From Mesotaenium endlicherianum (lineage: Eukaryota > Streptophyta > Zygnematophyceae > Zygnematales > Mesotaeniaceae): 31,740 bases of DNA. Location: the NCBI GenBank assembly GCA_009602735.1, contig WELA01002665.1, positions 132,474-164,213 of the forward strand. Reading direction: 5' to 3'. Positions within the stretch are counted from its first letter, which is position 1. The number at the start of each line of letters is the position of its first letter. Below the pieces are notes generated by a model. The model saw only the letters and a program-made list of their open reading frames with translations, searched no databases and was not told the DNA's origin. Made by a program: the position numbers and the translations under genes. Shown here piece by piece: positions 1 through 11,340 of the stretch.

Positions 1-1449
1 CCCATGCAATTGGGCAAGTACGACGTCATCCTAGGGACGCCTTGGTTGACCGAGCACAACCCCCAAGTTGATTGGAGGACCGGTACTATCAAGATCAGGA
101 ATGACATCACTTCAAGAATCTGTATTTTGCGCGCAATCCAGAATATCCAGACCCAAGACATCGAGAAGCCGGCACACGAGATACTATTGTCCGCCCTCCA
201 ACTCAAGAGACTTGTGAGGAAGGGACACGAGCTTCTTTTGGCCTTGATCACGCCAAAAGACATCAAGAAAGACATCGAGAGTCAAGAAGGCAGCCCCGTT
301 CCCAAGGAGATACAAGAAGTCTTAGAGGACTACAAAAAGGTATTCACCCCGGAATTGCCCAAGGGCTTACCCCCCAAGAGATTCGTAGCCCACAAGATAG
401 AGTTGGAGCCCGGAAGCAAGCCCATCTCTCGGCCTACGTTCAAAATGTCATACACGGAGCTAGACGAAGTCAAGAAGCAAATCAAGGAGCTACTGGAGCA
501 TGGCTTCATTCGACCTAGCAAGTCGCCATTTGGAGCCCCGGTGCTATTTGTCAAGAAGAAAGATGGTACCTTGAGGATGTGTGTGGACTATCGCGCCCTC
601 AACAAGATCACCATCAAGAATCGATACCCGCTGCCGCGCATGGATGAGCTCATGGACCGGCTGGTTGGAGCCAAGTACTTCACGAAGATTGACTTACGGA
701 GCGGCTACCACCAGATTCGCATTGCAGAACCGGACATAGAGAAGACGGCATTCAGGACAAGATATGGACATTTTGAGTTCATGGTCCTGCCATTTGGACT
801 CACCAACGCGCCAGCAACTTTCATGACCATGATGAACACCATATTTCAGCCCATGTTGGACAGATTTGAGGTGGTATTCATCGATGATATCCTTATCTAC
901 AGCAAGACCCTTGAAGAGCATGCGAGACACTTGAAAGAAGTCTTGGAAGTATTGAAGCAAAACAAGCTATTTGCAAAGGAGTCAAAGTGCGAGTTTGCCA
1001 AACAAGAAGTGGAGTTCCTAGGTCTCCACGTGACTGCTGATGACATCAAGATGGACCCCAAGAAGACCACGGTGGTGGAGGAATGGCCAACCCCCACGAC
1101 CAAGAAAGATCTCCAGTCATTCTTGGGATTTGCCAATTGGTACAGGAGATTCATCCAGAGCTTCTCGCACATAGGAGCCCCCCCGACAGATCTAATCAAG
1201 AAGGACAGGCTTTATACATGGACCAAGAAAGAGGAAGAGGCATTTCAAGAGTTAAAGCGAAGATTGACTACATCCCCGGTGCTCACTCTCCCAAGTCCAA
1301 ACCCAGATTGGCCCTTCCACGTCATCACCGATGCATCTTCCTATGCAATGAGAGCAATCCTTCTTGAAGACCAAGGCAAGGGACTGCAGCCCATTGCCTA
1401 CGAGTCAAGAAAGCTAAATCCGGCCGGGCAATATTATACAACCCACGGA
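1..1449 (+). pseudogene. pol: gypsy Pol, part 1: protease tail, reverse transcriptase, start of RNase H
   Basis: Reading frame 1 is open from the window edge, so the true start is upstream. The first ~30 residues ([15 protein letters not shown]) are the end of the retropepsin domain. Reverse transcriptase covers about 340-1020, with the fingers motif [17 protein letters not shown], the palm motif [25 protein letters not shown], and the catalytic FIDDILIYS, whose two Asp codons are at 883-888. RNase H begins about 1300 with its first catalytic Asp at 1330 (ITDAS) and the Glu at 1402 (AYESRKL). Near 1447 a run of two G where one is expected shifts the frame; frame 1 then runs about 70 unrelated codons to a stop at 1654-1656. 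The shift may be a real disabling mutation or a sequencing error. Confidence 0.92.
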
Positions 1450-3262
1450 GCGAGAGGCATTGGCGATTGTACATGCCTTGAAGGTTTGGCGCTGCTACGT
1501 CGAAGGACGCAAGGTATTGGTCACCACGGACCACGAGGCGTTAAAGCACCTCCAGACGCAGCCGTATCTCTCAAGGAGACAAGCAAGATGGAGCGGATAC
1601 TTGCAACAATACAACATCACGATTCAGTACCAGCCCGGCAAGACAAACCCGGCTGACCCCCTCTCAAGACTGCAATTAAATGCAATGATGGTATTCCTGA
1701 AGACAGATCTGGAAGCTCGATTTTCAGCCGCCTATGAAAGAGACCCTTACTACAAGAACGGAGAAGCAGCCTTGGACCCATGCAAGAAGCAAGAAGGCAA
1801 TTATTGGGTGAGGCAAGATACGGGCCAGAGATGTGTTCCTACTGACATAGACCTCCGGCTCTTGCTTCTACGAGAAGCACACGACAACCCTCTTGGAGGA
1901 CACTTTGGAATCCTAAGGACCACGGGCGTTCTAGCTAGGACTTATTGTTGGCCAGGCATGTCTAAGCAAGTCAAGGAGCACTGCAGGAGCTGTGACACAT
2001 GCCAAAAAATCAAGCCATCATCGCAAAAGGCGGGAGGACTCCTCCAACCACTACCAATCCCCGAAAGACAATGGACGGACATCTCAATGGACCTTATCGT
2101 GGACTTGCCCGTGACACCTCGAGGCCATAATGCAATACTCACGGTGGTGGACAGACTTACCAAGATGGCTCATTTTATTCCCACGACGACTAAGGCTACA
2201 GCACCACAACTTGCAAGACTCATCTTTGACAACATCTTCCGACTCCATGGACTACCATCAAGAATTGTGTCAGATAGAGATCCAAGATTCACAAGCCATT
2301 TCTGGAAAAATCTCTTCAAGAACTTGGGTACATCGCTGGATATGTCTACTGCCTACCACCCACAATCAGATGGGCAAACCGAGCGTATGAATCGTACCCT
2401 AAAGACCTCTCTAAAGGCCTACGTGTCTACCCTCGAGCAAGACTGGGACATGTACTTGACCCCCCTCGAGTTTGCCTACAACAACACTACGCAGGCCTCT
2501 ACCCAAGAGTCCCCATTCTTCCTCAACTATGGCTTCCATCCGACCACGCCACTGAGCTTCACGGCTGGCCATGATGAAGTACCTGCAGCCACAGATTTTA
2601 TGGAGACATTAGAAGCAGCCCTTACAGCAGCGAAGAAAGCTCTACAACACGCGCAAGATGCTCAAGCAAGAGTGGCGAACAGATCCAGAAGAGAAATTAC
2701 GTACAGAGTGGGTGACAACGTGTTACTATCATCCAAGAACATTTCCCTGAACAACAGGCCTGCCGGCAGCAAGTTCTCTCCCAAGTATTTGGGACCCTTC
2801 AAGATTATCCAGCAAGTCAACCCCGTTGCTTTCAAGCTAGAACTTCCCCAGACTATGCACATCGACCCCGTATTCCACGCTTCCCTCTTCAAGCCATATG
2901 TGCAACCCGACAACAAGTTCCCAGGACGTGTGACAACCCCACCAGCCCCAACAATAGTGGATGATCATTTGGAGTACGAAGTGGAAGACATAGTGGCTAT
3001 GAGAAATTTCAGGAGACAGCAGCAATACTTGATCAAGTGGAAAGGATATCCAGATTCGGAGAATAGTTGGGTGGCGGCGCACTACCTTGACAAAGTTCAG
3101 AGAAAGTTGAAGCGCTTCCATGCCGCCAACCCCCATCTTGGACCAGCCCCAAGTCTCTCTACTAGAAGCCCGAAGACTTCAGGGAGGCAGCCTGCCACCA
3201 TCAAGAAGCAGCAGAAGACCCCTTGGAGGCAGCCTGCAAGAACAAGAAAGAGGAAAAATTGA
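1450..3262 (+). pseudogene. pol: gypsy Pol, part 2: end of RNase H, integrase, chromodomain
   Basis: Frame 2 continues the same polyprotein. RNase H resumes (LAIVHALK, then VTTDHEAL with its Asp at 1529). The integrase zinc-binding region (HHCC) lies at about 1860-2035 with the His pair in AHDNPLGGHFG and the Cys pair in CRSCDTC. The catalytic core has the DDE residues at 2090 (SMDL), 2273 (VSDRD) and 2381 (DGQTERMN). A chromodomain follows at about 2965-3100 (YEVEDIVAMR, YLIKWKGYPDSENSWV); in chromoviruses this domain is thought to guide integration to modified chromatin. The tail is basic and contains two GRQPA/WRQPA-type repeats before the TGA at 3260-3262. The enzyme residues are all present, so the frameshift is the only break seen in this part. 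Confidence 0.92.
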
Positions 3263-4017
3263 CATTAGACACTCTTCTCTTCTCGCAGTTTCTGGACAGA
3301 AAACTAAAACTGCTACTGGTAATAGGTCTCTGCATAATAAATTCTGAAAATTTACCTGGCTGTAGTCCATGAGTAGCCGGTCATTTAGAGTCCAAGTTTG
3401 CTCAATTTGGAGCACTGGTGAGAGAGATATGATGCTCTAAGTAGAAGGGGGTCAGGCTGCTGGCATTGTTAGGACAGAATATGCCTTCTGACATTGTGCC
3501 TTCCCCTGAACTTGGAATGCTCTGAAACTCAAGACTCTGGTAGAACATCTTACAGCGCCCAGTTTGAGACTTAGTTTGCAGAATTTGGAGAAGTATAGAA
3601 GGACTTATGATTTTCAGAAGTTTCTGCACAGATTTGGAAGAGTGCCTACTCTCTCAGCTCTCAACGACACTCCAGAAATGAGAATGCTCTCAAATTTGGT
3701 GACCCGGTAGAGTTCTCCAACGCGGTCCGTCTGGCACTCAAATTTTCCGATTTGAAGCAGTCCTATGGCCGCTATGAATTTTTGAGTTTGTGGCAGATTC
3801 TGGGCCAACTTGTACAATTTTCTTTATCATTAAGGAGTAGGCTAGCCAATAAGGTCACACCACCTACGACCTTGCCTAGTCTACCTTACATGTGTAGCAC
3901 CTGACTTGGCGCCTTTGACTAGTCCCCTTCACATGTGTGGCATCTTGAAACTGTTGACTAGTTTGCTCCACATGTGTAAGACCTGACTGGACGCGCCGAG
4001 ACGTCGCTTTTTCTATC
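3263..4017 (+). other. Untranslated region between pol and the 3' LTR of the chromovirus
   Basis: There is no sense ORF of note. Between about 3885 and 4000 a short motif recurs three times: ACATGTGT followed by a CTGACTTG-like string and TTGACTAGT, at about 40-bp spacing. An antisense ORF of 75 codons at 3402-3629 is also present in the tandem copy, but it is judged a by-product of sequence identity. Confidence 0.7.
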
Positions 4018-4027
4018 GGGGGGGTGA
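4018..4027 (+). promoter_or_regulatory. Polypurine tract of the chromovirus
   Basis: GGGGGGGTGA lies directly before the TG of the LTR, where the plus-strand primer is expected. The same string precedes the second LTR at 5438-5447. Confidence 0.8.
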
Positions 4028-4530
4028 TGTAGTGATTTGAGTTATTATATATTAGTATGCATATTTTTTAATGTTTTCAAATATATTCGGAGTAGTATTG
4101 TGTGGAGTCAAGTGTGAATAGGTACTCTAGTAACTTGGTTCATGTCCTTTGAACCTTCCAAGGCATTTTCGAAGTTAGAGGAAAGACCTAGAAGAACTCC
4201 ATGTGGCAAAAGTCAGATGTGCCATTTTTAGGTCAAAAGGACATGTGTACATTATTCTAGAAAGAGGTGGCAAGTTTTGGGATGTGTTGGGTGCCAACAC
4301 ATCAACATACACCTTCCTAGAAATTACTTATGTAGCAAGTATATAAACAAGAGCTAGAACATAGAAAGACATTCCAGAATCACTCTTGTACTGGCCAAAA
4401 TCCAGAAATATATTAACTTTCAAGAAGCCATCTCTCTTTCAAGAAGCTACCATCTGTGTTCAAAGATCCTTGTCTTGAATAGATAAACTATTCTGTTTTA
4501 CTAAGTAATTTATCTATTTGTTTCACTACA
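4028..4530 (+). repeat. LTR copy 1 (3' LTR of the chromovirus)
   Basis: This 503-bp LTR begins TGTAGTG and ends CACTACA, a perfect 7-bp terminal inverted repeat. A TATA box (TATATAAA) is at 4340-4347. The 3' part has AATAGATAAA at 4478-4487 where copy 2 has AATAAA. It is about 96-97% identical by eye to 5448-5946. It is followed directly by a second, truncated end of pol rather than by host DNA. Confidence 0.92.
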
Positions 4531-4680
4531 GCTTCCATGCCGCCAACCCCCATCTTGGACCAGCCCCAAGTCTCTCTACTAAAAGCCCGAAGACTTCAGG
4601 GAGGCGGCCTGCCACCATCAAGTAGCTGCAGAAGATTCCTTGGAGGCAGCCTGCAAGAACAAAAAAGAGGAAAAATTGAC
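4531..4680 (+). pseudogene. Truncated end of pol in the duplicate
   Basis: Only the basic C-terminal tail of Pol is present. In the pol frame an AAG codon has become TAG at 4623-4625, so the fragment is broken as well as truncated. Several other substitutions separate it from 3114-3262. Confidence 0.8.
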
Positions 4681-5447
4681 ATTAGACACTCTTCTCTTCT
4701 CACAGTTTCTGGACAGAAAACTAAAACTGCTACTGGTGATAAGTCTCTACATCATATATTCTGAAATTTACCTGGCTGTAGTCCATGAGTAGCCGGTCAT
4801 TTAGTGTCCAAGTTTGCTCAATTTGGAGCACTGGTGAGAGAGATATGATGCTCTAAGTAGAAGGGGGTCAGGCTGCTTGCATTGTTAGGGCAGAATATGC
4901 CTTCTGACATTGTGCCCTCCCCTGAACTTGGAATGCTCTGAAACTCAAGACTCTGGTAGAACATCTTACAACGCCCATTTTGAGACTTACTTTGCAGAAT
5001 TTGGAGAAGTATAGAAGGACTTATGATTTTCAGAAGTTTCTGCACAGATTTGGAGGAGTGCCTACTCTCTCAGCTCTCAACAACACTCCAAAAATTAGAA
5101 TGCTCTCAAATTTGTTGACCCGGTTGAGTTCTCCAACGCGGTCCGTCTGGCCTTCAAATTTTTAGATTTGGAGCAGTTCTGTGGACGCTATGAAGTTTTG
5201 AGTTTGTGGCAGATTCTGGGCCAACTTGTACAATTTTCTTTATCATTAAGGAGTAGGCTAGCCAATAAGGTCACACCACCTACGACCTTGCCTAGTCTAC
5301 CTTACATGTGTAGCACCTGACTTGGCGCCTTTGACTAGTCCTCTTCACATGTGTGGCATCTGACTTGAAACTGTTGACTAGTTTGCTCCACATGTGTAAG
5401 ACCTGACTTGACGCGCCGAGACGTCGCTTTTTCTATCGGGGGGGTGA

Positions 5448-5946
5448 TGTAGTGATTTGAGTTATTATATATTAATTTGCATATATTTTGATGTTTTCAA
5501 ATATATTTGGAGTAGTATTGTGTGGAGTCAAGTGTGAATAGGTACTCTAGTAACTTGGTTCATGTCCTTTGAACCTTCCAAGGCATTTTCGAAGTTAGAG
5601 GAAAGACCTAGAAGAACTCCATGTGGCAAAAGTCAAATGTGCCATTTTTAGGTCAAAAGGACATGTGTACATTATTCTAGAAAGAGGTGGCAAGTTTTGG
5701 GATGTGTTGGGTGCCAACACATCAACATACACCTTCCTAGAAATTACTTATGTAGCAAGTATGTAAACAAGAGCTAGAACATAGAAAGACATTCCAGAAT
5801 CACTCTTGTACTTGCCAAAATCCAGAAATATATTAACTTTCAAGAAGCCATCTCTCTTTCAAGAAGCTACCACTTGTGTTCAAAGATCCTTGTCTTGAAT
5901 AAAGTATTCTATTTTACTAAGTACTTTATCTATCTGTTTCACTACA
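5448..5946 (+). repeat. LTR copy 2
   Basis: This 499-bp LTR has the same TGTAGTG and CACTACA ends. Compared with LTR 1, the TATA box is changed to TATGTAAA at 5760-5767 and there is a canonical AATAAA at 5898-5903. Host DNA begins at 5947 (GCCCA), which should match the 5 bp before the missing 5' LTR if the duplication arose in place. Confidence 0.9.
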
Positions 5947-7724
5947 GCCCACCTCTCTCATTGTCTTCCGTTTCAGCGCCAGGTGGGACAGGCTCATCCA
6001 ACAGGGACGCTCGCCCGTCCCGCCCGCATGCCTATTTTGACACGACCACAACCTATTTTCAGCCATATTGGAGGTGTGAAGAAGTGGACGACCACACATA
6101 AATTCACGTGTGAGCCAACAGATAAACTTGCAGTTGCACACATGTACATGCATACTGCCGAGCAAGTTGACAACAGGTACACACACACATATACACACAC
6201 ATGCGTGCCCGCACACAAACACCAAGACTCAATACAATTCATATGGGAGGAGGAGAGAGAGTGGGAGAGAGAGAGGGAGAAAGAGGCAGAAAAAGGGCGC
6301 AAGGAGAAAGGAGACAAGGGTTGGGAAAGAAAGAGCACGCAACAACTCCTACTCCAAATTTGCCCCAGGCCCCATCAACCAACGCCACGCCCCCATTCAC
6401 CTGCGTGCCCACCCACCCCCATCTCAGGGCCGTCTAAAATGTGGAGAGAAGAGGCGCTCGCTGCTCTCGGTTACAGCCTTACAGGCATGGGCGCACCTGC
6501 CAGGTGGCACAAGGGCGGGTGGTGTGGCGGCAGAAAGACTGGCATAGAGTAAGGTCTAGAGGTTTTGGGCACAAAGTAGAGCGATGCCAGCTTATTAAAG
6601 TTGAAGGCGTAGCACGCACCTGCCAGCCAGGTGGCAAGGGGCAGGCCGCTCCAGCAACTCTGCAGCAAGCTTAGGGAGTACTCGAAACTCCGTGTGCTAG
6701 TTTTTGGATGGAAGAAGATGAGGTACTGGGTAGCCACCGCTGGACGGCTTCGAAACGTCTTATGCACACCATCATGAAGAGTGCCAGGTCTAACTATAAG
6801 TCGGAATCCATCCATGCGGCAATGGATGTATGATACTAGTTTGAGGTTCTTGTTCTACATTTCTTGATTTCTCGAATTGTAGGGAAGAGCCTTGAAAGCT
6901 CAATGATATTGATTTGACCTCGGTTTTGACCTCGATCTTGACGTCAATCTTCACCTCGATCTAGCATGCCATGTCGGCAACGAGCAGCCCCTGTAGGCTG
7001 CAGTAGGCTGTGATGCAATGTGGGAGACTGCCATTTTTTCTGAAGTGACTAAAGTTTCAACAATTGATGTAAGATGAAAGCTCGCTCGCTTCAAAGCCCA
7101 TCTACCACCATACTTCGAGTTACGGGAGAGCGGGTGTAAAATGTGGAAATTAAACCGGCCAAAACCCCGCAAGGGTTATAGCCAATGTGCATTGACATTG
7201 GACATAATCAAATTTAAGCATGCTCAAAACTACCAGCATTCAACAAGTTGGCTCAAGTGGGCTCAAGTAGTAGTTACTCGGCTTATATCCAATATAACAT
7301 ACAGGTGTTCATGTGGTTATTCGTCCTTGGACATATCTGCTGATTCCGCGCGTGAATATTGCTCCTCGTTGCTTTCGGAAGGTTCGAAACCATGTACGGT
7401 CCCCTGATGAGTACAACTGGGAACAACATTTCGCACTGCGAAAGCCACGCGAAAGTGCAGAAGTATCAACAAGTAAACTCCATGCAGGTACGAGGCTTTT
7501 TTTCCTTTGAAGGACAAAATACAGTACTTAGTGGAGCATGTGCCGGGCCCTAGCTCGAGAGCTTTGCTGAGGGCTCAAGCAGGAGGCGCTCATGAATCAG
7601 CATCGATATTGCAGATACACTTATGCTCACGTCTAGCATTGGGTATTGTGCGGACGTGACCCTTTCTTGAAGTTCAGTAGGGACCCTGAAGGTTCCCAAG
7701 CCCAGGTATACTCGATTAGCAGAA
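5947..7724. other. Intergenic stretch upstream of the coilin gene
   Basis: No protein family could be recognised on either strand. It holds a CA microsatellite at about 6179-6210 and a purine-rich GA tract at about 6245-6325. The strings CAGGTGGG/CCAGGTGG occur at about 5980, 6500 and 6620 and resemble the exon-start sites of this gene, but no exon could be built from them. The coilin promoter should lie near the right end; no core promoter motif is evident. An in-frame TGA about 55 nt upstream of 7725 supports the chosen start codon. Confidence 0.5.
6179..6325. repeat. CA and GA microsatellites
   Basis: Imperfect (CA)n at 6179-6210 is followed by GGAGGAGAGAGAGTGGGAG-type purine sequence to about 6325. 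Open frames across it are low-complexity shadows. Confidence 0.75.
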
Positions 7725-7919
7725 ATGAACGTCCTCGTAGCCCCTCCGCCCCGTGTACGAGTCTCGTTTGATCTTCCACTCGATTCGAAACCGGCGGGGC
7801 TATCCAGCACGTCCTGGGTGTTGCTTCCCGCCAACGCAAAGCTAGTGGGAGACTTTGCTCAGCACGTCATCCACGTTTTCGAGCTAAAGGGAGTCAGTGT
7901 GAACGAGGTCCTACTCGAG
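7725..7919 (+). CDS. Coilin exon 1: start of the N-terminal domain
   Basis: 65 codons from the first ATG after an in-frame stop. The residues RVRVSFDLPLDS, then SWVLLPANAKLVGDFAQHV and FELKG, align with the beginning of the coilin N-terminal domain of plants (RVRLVF..., SWLLLKP...). The donor is GAG|GTGTGC, phase 0. The domain mediates coilin self-association in studied species. Confidence 0.85.
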
Positions 7920-10900
7920 GTGTGCAATCGCAACCTCTGCAAATTTTCCGCAACGCTTTAAACCCCCAATCCCTTCACTGTGGTTATGGAGCGCACAGCT
8001 GGCACTAAGCCCAGGGCCCAGGGCCAGAGTAAGCACTGCAGAACCAAGCATGTAGAACAGCGCATGTCGAATGACGCATGAAGCATGAAGGTTTGTGCAA
8101 CTCATGTCAGAGCTGCACGTGCAGCCGAGGGCAGCCCTCCAATCCTCTCGGCCAGTGTCCCGGTCTCGCTGTCGATACTCTCAGTTGGCAAGCTCCAGCT
8201 CTGCAAGACTGACTCACTCAACGCCTCGCGAGCATTCTCTCGCGCCACTTGGCATCGTTGGGGTCCACGGGCAGCAGAAGAGCTGCAGCAGAGGAGCTCT
8301 TGGAGTCGGCCACACCTTCTTGCATTATCTTGCATCACTTATTCTCTGTTATTTTGGGCCATAGCTTCGATTTCTATCATATAATCTGAGTCATATCTGG
8401 AGCCGTCGGATCCTGACAGGTGGATGGATCTGCTCTGCCGCTCGCTCAGCCGGCCAGCCTGCTCCGCGACGGCGACCACGTTAGGTACCCTTCAGGCTTT
8501 AAGTTTCGGGCTCTAGGGGCTTCGAGGTTTCGGGTTTTACCTTCTAGGGCTATGGCTTCAAATTCGGAGTTTAAGTATCAGGAGGGCCAAGCTTATGGTG
8601 AAGCATTACAAGCTTGAGCTCCCTTGCGTTTCAGACTTCCTAGGTCAAGGGTTAGAGGCTTCCAAGGGCTTAAACTTCTCAGGTTGAGGGTTTAAGGAGG
8701 CTATGAAAGCCAGCAGGGAGGTTGGGGGCTCAGCAGGCGCCTCTCCTTACTCATGCTGGTTACAGGAGCTCAGGGCTTTGGGTTTAATTCACGGAGAAGG
8801 TGTCAAGGTTAGAGGCCTCTGGCTCTTTTTGGCGTGCCTAGGGTTTAAGGGTTAAGCAGCCGGCTGGCTGCAGCAGATGAACAAACCCCTGCAGACGTGC
8901 GTCTGCATCTTGGTTTGGGCTTTTGGATTAGAGTTTAAATAGGTCTTGAACTTCCGATTGGACCCTTTAAGTCCGACCTTTGAAGCCGCAACCCCGGGCC
9001 CAAAACCCTGACCCTGAGCTGGCGTGGGCCTGCCACCTTCAGCTTCCCAGAGATTTCGATCCAACCCCATAATTCGAAGCCTAAAACCCACCAGACCCTG
9101 TTCTCCTTTTCTCCTCTCCGGAGCTTTTGAATTGGTGCCAGGAGTCGACAGCCATGTCCCTTTTGCAACTTACCTTTGATGCTCGTGGAAAGGTACGGGT
9201 AGGGGCTGTAGGGTTTTGGGTTTAAGGCTGAGGTGCCATAGAGGCATGCTTCAGTTCGCCTGCTCCTGCTGTCTGTGCTCGCCTGCTCCTGCTGCCTGCC
9301 TCAGCTTTCCCGGCCTTTTATGGTAGAAGACTCCCAGTGCAAAGAAGCATGTGAACCTCTCGTGACAGGTGGAGGCAAAACTCTCTCCACCATCCCCTCC
9401 AGCCTCTCTCTCCCCCCAATTATATTCTCTTCCCCCCCCCNGCAAGAGCTCTGCAGGGGGGGGCATGGGCAAGCTGCCCCCCCAGGCAGGGGGGCGGGGC
9501 CGACTTGCCGCTGCTGCAGCTACAGAATGGAGGTGAGAAACAGGAGGAGGAGGAGGAGGAGGAAGAGGAGGCGGCGGCGCAAGAAGAGGGCGAGGAGGAA
9601 GAATTAATGTGCATGAAGGAGGAGGAGGAGGAAGAGGAGGAGGAGGAGGAGGAGGTCAAAGCGCTTGCTATTGCTGCCAAGGGGGGGAAGCGCCGGCGGA
9701 GGAGCGAAGAGGATCTGCCAGGTGGCGGAAGCTCGCGGCACCACAGCGGCGGCACAAGGTGAGCCTTGTCGAGCCCGGAGAAGAGACATGCGCTCCCTGC
9801 ACGCTTCTGCAGAAAATCCTAATCCTAATGTAGATCTCAACCCTAATGCAAGTCCTAACCCTAATAAAAATTCTAATTTTAATACAAAACCCTGCTTCTG
9901 GTTCTTATTCTGGCCAAAGCCCTGACCACGACATGCTGCTTCCTGCAGCAAAACTTCCTGCTGCAGCTCTGAGCCCAAACGTTCCCCGCGCAGCAACTTT
10001 TTGTACTCTTCGAACCTCAGTGCCTTTTGCATCATATTCGAAATCTCGTCCTCTTTCTTCTGCGGATTGCGATAAAACGAATGCCCCTCGCTGCGGGTAA
10101 AGATTCAAGTTTAAAAGACCTAAGGGGCCTGCTGCAGCAAACCAGAAACAAGACTTAATAAAAGCTCTGCAAGTCTGTTGCGGCGATTTACTGAAGCCTC
10201 TCTCTTTCCTCGCGGCAAACTCCAAGGCCTAAATCTGAAACCAAAACCCGAAACCCATGGCTTCTCCTGCAGCAGGAGAGTGGCAAGCGCCTGCAGCCCT
10301 CTCGCATTTGAGGGACTCCCATGTGGTGGGCCAAAACAATCTCCTGATTATCCAGTTTTTGCACTTTGTTTGAACATGGTGTATGTAATTTCTGTGCATT
10401 GTTGGAGTTGATTGCACATTGGGACTTAATGCAACGAGGTCAGTGGAAATTAAAATATATATGTTTTTCTTTCCAATATAAGAAGGTGTTAGTGGTGAGA
10501 ATCTGCAAAAGAGAGGCCGGCCAGTGCTCTTTGGTCAAAGTTTGAGGATTATGTTTTGGTTTTCTTTTAAGCTTTGGTGTTGTGGGCCTGCGGCCTGTCG
10601 CACCTTTTAACTTCACTTCATATGTGTTTTCATATATATATGTATGTGTACATATGATTTATATGCATATATTCATACATACATAAGTACCTTACTTCTG
10701 ATCATTTGATCTGGCAAGCACTGCAGGGGCTTGAATGAAAGGCTGAAGAAGAAAGCGAGGTTTGCGGCAGCAGAGTCTGCCGCAAATGGTGGAGCAACAG
10801 GTGGCGCGCTCTCGGCGGGGAATGGGATAGAGTGGGAGCGAGGCAGGGGAGGGGTGCGGAAGAAAAAAGAGAGCAGGAAAAGGCTAAAGTCAGGTAACAA

Positions 10901-11306
10901 AGTAGAAGAGGTGGAGGAGGGTGAGGAACAAGAGGAGGAGGAGGAAGAGGAGGAGGTCAAGCGAACGAAGAAAAAGAAGAATGATGGAGGGAAGGCGAAG
11001 GAGAAGGAGGAGAAGACAGCAAAGAGGGCAAAGAAGGTGAAGAGGAAGTTGGAGGAGGAGGAGGAGGAGGAGGAAGTGAAGAAGGCAATTGGGAAGTTAG
11101 AGGAGGAAGAGGAAGGGGAGGAGGAGGAGGAGGTGGAGGAGGAAGAGGAGGAGGAAGAGGAAGAGGAGGAGGAAGAGGAAGAGGAGGAGATGGAGAAGGG
11201 AGAAGTGAAGAAGAAGGAAAGGGAGAAGAAGCAGGAGAAAGTGGTACGGGAGTTGGAGGAGGAAGAGGAGGAGGAGGAGGAGGAAGAGGAGGAGAAAGAG
11301 GAAGAG

Positions 11307-11340
<34 letters not shown>

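Larger units (their letters stand above)
1..4530 (+). mobile_element. Ty3/gypsy chromovirus, 3' part (pol end plus 3' LTR)
   Basis: LTR retrotransposon entering from the left edge. Domain order is protease tail, reverse transcriptase, RNase H, integrase, chromodomain, which is the Metaviridae (Ty3/gypsy) order; the C-terminal chromodomain places it among chromoviruses. Pol is followed by a ~765-bp untranslated stretch, a polypurine tract at 4018-4027 and an LTR at 4028-4530. The gag region, primer-binding site and 5' LTR lie outside the window, so full length and target-site duplication cannot be seen. The copy looks inactive because pol carries a frameshift. Confidence 0.93.
4531..5946 (+). 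mobile_element. Tandem duplicate of the element's 3' end (end of pol, UTR, LTR copy 2)
   Basis: Bases 4531-5946 repeat 3114-4530 at ~96% identity: the last ~50 codons of pol, the untranslated region, the polypurine tract and the LTR. The copy starts inside pol (gCTTCCATGCC) immediately after the last base of LTR 1, with no primer-binding site. Both the start of the unit and the DNA after LTR 2 begin with GC, a 2-bp microhomology at the junction. This is a solo 3' fragment that cannot transpose by itself. Confidence 0.9.

Noticed and set aside
3402..3629. 75-codon antisense ORF conserved in both tandem copies (also 4818-5045)
   Set aside because: The copies are ~96% identical at the DNA level, so conservation carries no coding information.
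5947..6700. Possible exons next to CCAGGTGG strings upstream of coilin
   Set aside because: No open segment there resembles coilin or any known family; the N-terminus is already accounted for at 7725.
7378..7395. GGTTCGAAACC, resembling a tRNA B box
   Set aside because: The flanks do not pair into a T arm and there is no A box or acceptor stem nearby.
9505..9607. Arg-rich reading of the first GGA repeat
   Set aside because: It stops at once and cannot be joined in frame to the next coilin exon, while the Glu frame can.
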